A stretch of 16,359 nt of DNA. It comes from Robiginitomaculum sp. (GTDB taxonomy: Bacteria; Pseudomonadota; Alphaproteobacteria; Caulobacterales; Maricaulaceae). The stretch covers positions 1 through 16,359 of the forward strand of contig JALSYJ010000084.1 in the NCBI GenBank assembly GCA_027071965.1, read 5' to 3'. How positions within the stretch are numbered: the first letter of the stretch is position 1; every line of letters starts with the position of its first letter. Below are positions 13,631-16,359 of this stretch, in pieces. The translations under genes were made by a program, and so were the position numbers. The notes beneath the pieces are model-generated. The model saw only the letters and a list, made by a program, of their open reading frames with translations. It had not been told where the DNA came from and did not search any database.

Positions 13631-15087
13631 CTTTCAAGCCCCGGAACATCACTCCACACCGGAGCCGGGGCTTCTTGACTGGCCATTGGCCAGGCACAAT
13701 AATCAGCAGCATACCATGCACCGGGGCGGTGATTACCACTAATGCCGGGCCCGCCAAATGGCAGAGAACTGGCAGCACCAGTAGTCGGCCGGTTAAAGTT
13801 TACAATCCCAGCCCGGATTTCATTGGTAAATTGTTGCCAAAGCCTGGAGCTGTCACTAATCAAGCCCGCCGCAAGGCCAAAGCGGGTATTGTTCGCTATT
13901 GCAATGGCATTATCAAAATCAGAGGCTCGATATATCTGCAACATTGGCCCAAAGGTTTCTTCATCGGCAACTATGGTATCACCCATTTCCAACAGGGACG
14001 GGCTAAGGGCTGCCGCTGACCATGACAGGGCTTTGGCACTGCGAATTGCAACTGCGCCTGAGGCAATATGAGAATCCTGATCGCGCAAAACCATTTCTGC
14101 AGCTTGTGGCGATATCAGACATCCGGAAAACGGCTGCGGATCAGATGACCATGGTGCAATATTAATGCGATCTATTTGTGCAATAATGGCCTCGACCAAT
14201 TTATTACCAGCGGCACCATCTGGTAAAATCAGCCGCCGGGCGCAGGTGCATCTTTGACCAGAAGTAAGATAGGCGGATTGTACCACCAGATTAGCAGCAG
14301 CCTCTGTATCTGTGGCATCCCAGACCACCAAAGGATTATTGCCGCCCATTTCCAGTGCCAGCAAAATCTCAGGCCGACCGCCAAATTTCTTATGGATAAA
14401 TGCCCCGGTTTTAGCTGAACCTGTAAACAAAACCCCATCCAGATCAGGGTGATCCAGCATGGCAGCTCCGACATCATGACCGCCTTGCACCAGATTTAAC
14501 ACCCCCTTGGGCAATCCGGCCTTACGCCACAGCTCACACATAAACTCACCGGTAGCCGGGGTAAGCTCGCTGGGCTTAAACACCACTGTATCACCGGCAA
14601 TTAACGCTGGAATAATGTGGCCATTTGGCAAGTGAACGGGAAAGTTATACGGGCCAAACACAGCCAGAACCCCGTGAGGACGGTGGCGTAAACTGGCCGA
14701 GCCAAATGCGGTTTCAGTGCGGCTTTCTCCGGTTCTCTGCTCATAGGAGGCAATAGACAAGTCCACCTTTGCAATCATTGCTCCGACTTCGGCCTTGCTC
14801 TCCCAATGGGCCTTTCCGCTTTCCTGTGAAATCAGAGTGGCAAAATCTTCTCTATTGTCTTCTAATTGCCGCTTAAAAGCCTGCACAAAGACCAGTCTTT
14901 CTGCCAGACTTGAGCGTGCCCATGCCTTACCGGCAGTTTTGGCCGCCGCAAAAGACTCTGCTACCTGTTGCGGGCTGGCCGAATGGCTTTGCCATATTTG
15001 ATCCCCGCTCGTTGGGTCAATTGATGAAAACAATGCGCCTTGACCCTTATGCCAGCTCCCATCCCAAAATCCGCCCGAATTTTTCAT
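13627..15087 (-). CDS. astD: N-succinylglutamate 5-semialdehyde dehydrogenase, 486 aa
   Basis: Fourth step of the AST pathway: NAD+-dependent oxidation of succinylglutamate semialdehyde to succinylglutamate. It is an aldehyde dehydrogenase superfamily member with the catalytic Cys280 (SGQRCTCARRL), general base Glu246 (LALEMGGNNP), oxyanion Asn148 (GPYNFPVH) and the NAD-binding FTGSAKTG (221-228). The SGQRCTCARR and EMGGNNP signatures are typical of AstD within the superfamily, and the neighbours confirm the choice. The start is 1 bp after the astA stop codon (TAGTATG). Its Shine-Dalgarno is weak, so coupling to astA translation probably matters. The overlap with astB at the other end completes a tightly packed operon. 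Confidence 0.96.
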   Translation of the reverse strand: MKNSGGFWDGSWHKGQGALFSSIDPTSGDQIWQSHSASPQQVAESFAAAKTAGKAWARSSLAERLVFVQAFKRQLEDNREDFATLISQESGKAHWESKAEVGAMIAKVDLSIASYEQRTGESRTETAFGSASLRHRPHGVLAVFGPYNFPVHLPNGHIIPALIAGDTVVFKPSELTPATGEFMCELWRKAGLPKGVLNLVQGGHDVGAAMLDHPDLDGVLFTGSAKTGAFIHKKFGGRPEILLALEMGGNNPLVVWDATDTEAAANLVVQSAYLTSGQRCTCARRLILPDGAAGNKLVEAIIAQIDRINIAPWSSDPQPFSGCLISPQAAEMVLRDQDSHIASGAVAIRSAKALSWSAAALSPSLLEMGDTIVADEETFGPMLQIYRASDFDNAIAIANNTRFGLAAGLISDSSRLWQQFTNEIRAGIVNFNRPTTGAASSLPFGGPGISGNHRPGAWYAADYCAWPMASQEAPAPVWSDVPGLER

Positions 15088-15088
15088 A

Positions 15089-16102
15089 CTAACTCTCTAT
15101 AAAACGAACGGGATCACCCGTTGCAACTTCCAACGCATCCAGTACGTGTGATTCAACTAAAATAGTACCATCTTTTTCATTAAATTCGGCCATTACCGGA
15201 CAGGCACGAAATCCGTCCATACGCTCATTGGAAAGCAGGCCGCGAACAGAGCCGGCTCCTGATTTGGCAATGTGTAATACCCGGCTGTTTTTCACCCCCA
15301 ACAAGTCATCTCTAGGGGCTGACATGGTCGGGCCGCCATCAAAAATATCAACCACCCGTTCATAGCGAAAACCTTCTTTCTCAAGCAGCCGCCTGGCACC
15401 CTTTCCATCACGATGCACCTGACCGATAGCATCACGTGCCTCTGGCGGGAGCAGATCAACATAAATCGGGTATTTGGGCATCAGGTCTGAAATAAACTGC
15501 TTATCGGAAACACCGGACAGGTAATCAGCTTCATCAAAGCTCATCTGAAAAAACTTTTTGGCTAAATGCTGATAAAATGGACAGGAACCGTCATCATTTA
15601 CCACACCGCGCAGTTCAGACAAAATAGTACGGCCAAAACGCTCTGTCTCAGTGGCAATCAACAAATATCGGGAGCGAGCAATCAAAGACCCGGTGCCACC
15701 GCCGCGAAATTCCGGATGAACAAAAAGCGTCCCTACTTCCGTGGCTCCTGCATATTCGTTGACCAAAATCATTAAATCCATATCAAATCTGCGATCAGCA
15801 GTACTGGACACCTGGGCTATTGAAAACAGTTTATAGCTAAAAAACGGTTTGGATTTTCCAACACCTACCTTTACCGCTGATGTTCCGACAATTTTACCGG
15901 TATCCATATGTTCAAGCACCAGCAAATAGCCTTCTTCTCCTGGCTCTTCGACAGCTTTGGCAAAGCTTTCCTCAGAAAGCAAAATACGTGATTCCAGCAG
16001 TTTCGGATCATCGGGCAAGGATGTAAATCCCAGACCGGACAATCTGGCCAGTTCTATAAAATCATCACGATCAGACGTCCGAATAGGCCTTACTCGAAAC
16101 AT
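15089..16102 (-). CDS. astA: Arginine N-succinyltransferase, 337 aa
   Basis: First step of the AST pathway: transfers succinyl from succinyl-CoA to the alpha-amino group of L-arginine. It is a GNAT-related fold. The segment AGATEVGTLFVHPEFRGGGTGSLIARSRYLLIA region (118-150) holds the acyl-CoA-binding strand-loop-helix, and the N-terminus MFRVRPIRTSDRDDFIELA is typical. Length (337 aa) agrees with the family. A consensus AGGAGG (16113-16108 on the minus strand) lies 5 bases before the ATG and shares bases with the TAG stop codon of the preceding gene, so the two are probably translated in sequence. Single-gene astA forms are usual outside Pseudomonas, where there are two subunits (AruF and AruG). 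Confidence 0.96.
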   Translation of the reverse strand: MFRVRPIRTSDRDDFIELARLSGLGFTSLPDDPKLLESRILLSEESFAKAVEEPGEEGYLLVLEHMDTGKIVGTSAVKVGVGKSKPFFSYKLFSIAQVSSTADRRFDMDLMILVNEYAGATEVGTLFVHPEFRGGGTGSLIARSRYLLIATETERFGRTILSELRGVVNDDGSCPFYQHLAKKFFQMSFDEADYLSGVSDKQFISDLMPKYPIYVDLLPPEARDAIGQVHRDGKGARRLLEKEGFRYERVVDIFDGGPTMSAPRDDLLGVKNSRVLHIAKSGAGSVRGLLSNERMDGFRACPVMAEFNEKDGTILVESHVLDALEVATGDPVRFIES

Positions 16103-16107
16103 GGCAG

Positions 16108-16114
16108 CCTCCTA
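16108..16114 (-). promoter_or_regulatory. Ribosome binding site of astA merged with the upstream stop codon
   Basis: On the minus strand TAGGAGG holds both the TAG stop of the M20 hydrolase and the AGGAGG of astA, followed by 5 bases and ATG. This arrangement favours re-initiation by ribosomes finishing the upstream gene. Confidence 0.75.
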
Positions 16115-16359
16115 TTTCAGATTACGCAGAGATTTTGCGTCAAAATCTCCATTGGCAAATTTGAACAACAACAAGGCAGACAATTGCGCCCGTTCAACAA
16201 AACTGGAAGTAATTACAAATTCGCGATCCGAATGTATCTCACCCCCGCAAACCCCTAATGTGTCAACATTCGGGCATCCCGCAGCCCACAAATTATTGCC
16301 CTCACAAACCCCGCCAGTGCTATTCCAGACCAAATCCATTCCCAGCGCCTGCCCGGCAG
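16112..16359 (-). CDS. M20-family metallohydrolase, C-terminal 81 residues, cut by the window end
   Basis: The reading frame is open to the window edge, so only the end of the protein is visible. It reads AGQALGMDLVWNSTGGVCEGNNLWAAG, then NVDTLGVCGGEIHSDREFV, then FVERAQLSALLLFKFANGDF. TGG-C-GNN, D-LG--GG-IHS-DE-like spacing and the following helix are those of the end of the catalytic domain in M20 (ArgE/DapE/carboxypeptidase G2) zinc hydrolases. The His in GGEIHS is the usual second-metal ligand. It directly precedes astA in the same operon. The pathway needs a succinylglutamate desuccinylase, so this hydrolase might cleave N-succinylglutamate or another acyl amino acid. That role is inferred from position only. 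Confidence 0.8.
   Translation of the reverse strand, partial: AGQALGMDLVWNSTGGVCEGNNLWAAGCPNVDTLGVCGGEIHSDREFVITSSFVERAQLSALLLFKFANGDFDAKSLRNLK

Overview
The window reads as ordinary chromosome from an alphaproteobacterium of moderate GC content. The RNase E has the long acidic insert in its S1 domain and the Lys/Arg/Ala/Pro-rich tail usual in that class. MotB, RlmE, the short Ppx/GppA and the arginine succinyltransferase (AST) genes are also of alphaproteobacterial type. A palindromic repeat at about 9904-10100 resembles elements I know from Rhizobiales intergenic regions. This hints at that order but does not prove it. I see no tRNA, rRNA, CRISPR array, insertion sequence, phage gene or plasmid gene.

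Layout: (1) 1-3000, a leader with a hairpin over the ribosome binding site, then rne (+). (2) 3001-3602, a gene-free stretch of about 600 bp holding at least nine copies of an AAGGGTCA-type motif on both strands, a near-consensus promoter and a long imperfect hairpin. This is the least explained part of the window. (3) 3603-5936, a membrane-anchored penicillin-acylase-family Ntn hydrolase (+). (4) 6060-6956, motB (+), facing the ppx-rlmE pair (-, 8780-6971). (5) 9015-9905, phenylalanine 4-hydroxylase (+), divergent from ppx. (6) 9904-10100, a convergent junction built almost wholly of related palindromic repeats, which supply the stop codons of both flanking genes. (7) 10087-12213, an exported DUF3857/transglutaminase-like protein (-). 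(8) 16359-12293, a compact operon on the minus strand in the order M20-type hydrolase (cut by the window edge), astA, astD, astB.

Working together: the AST genes convert arginine plus succinyl-CoA to succinylornithine and oxidise succinylglutamate semialdehyde. They imply arginine catabolism as a carbon or nitrogen source. No astC or astE is in view, and the M20 hydrolase sits where a desuccinylase could be expected. PhhA adds a second amino-acid catabolic entry point (phenylalanine to tyrosine). RNase E, RlmE and Ppx are RNA, ribosome and stringent-response housekeeping functions. MotB shows the organism is, or was, flagellated.

The most unusual signal is non-coding: the repeat and hairpin region between rne and the acylase gene. 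The junction of repeat elements downstream of phhA and the presumed replacement of AstE are the next most interesting points.
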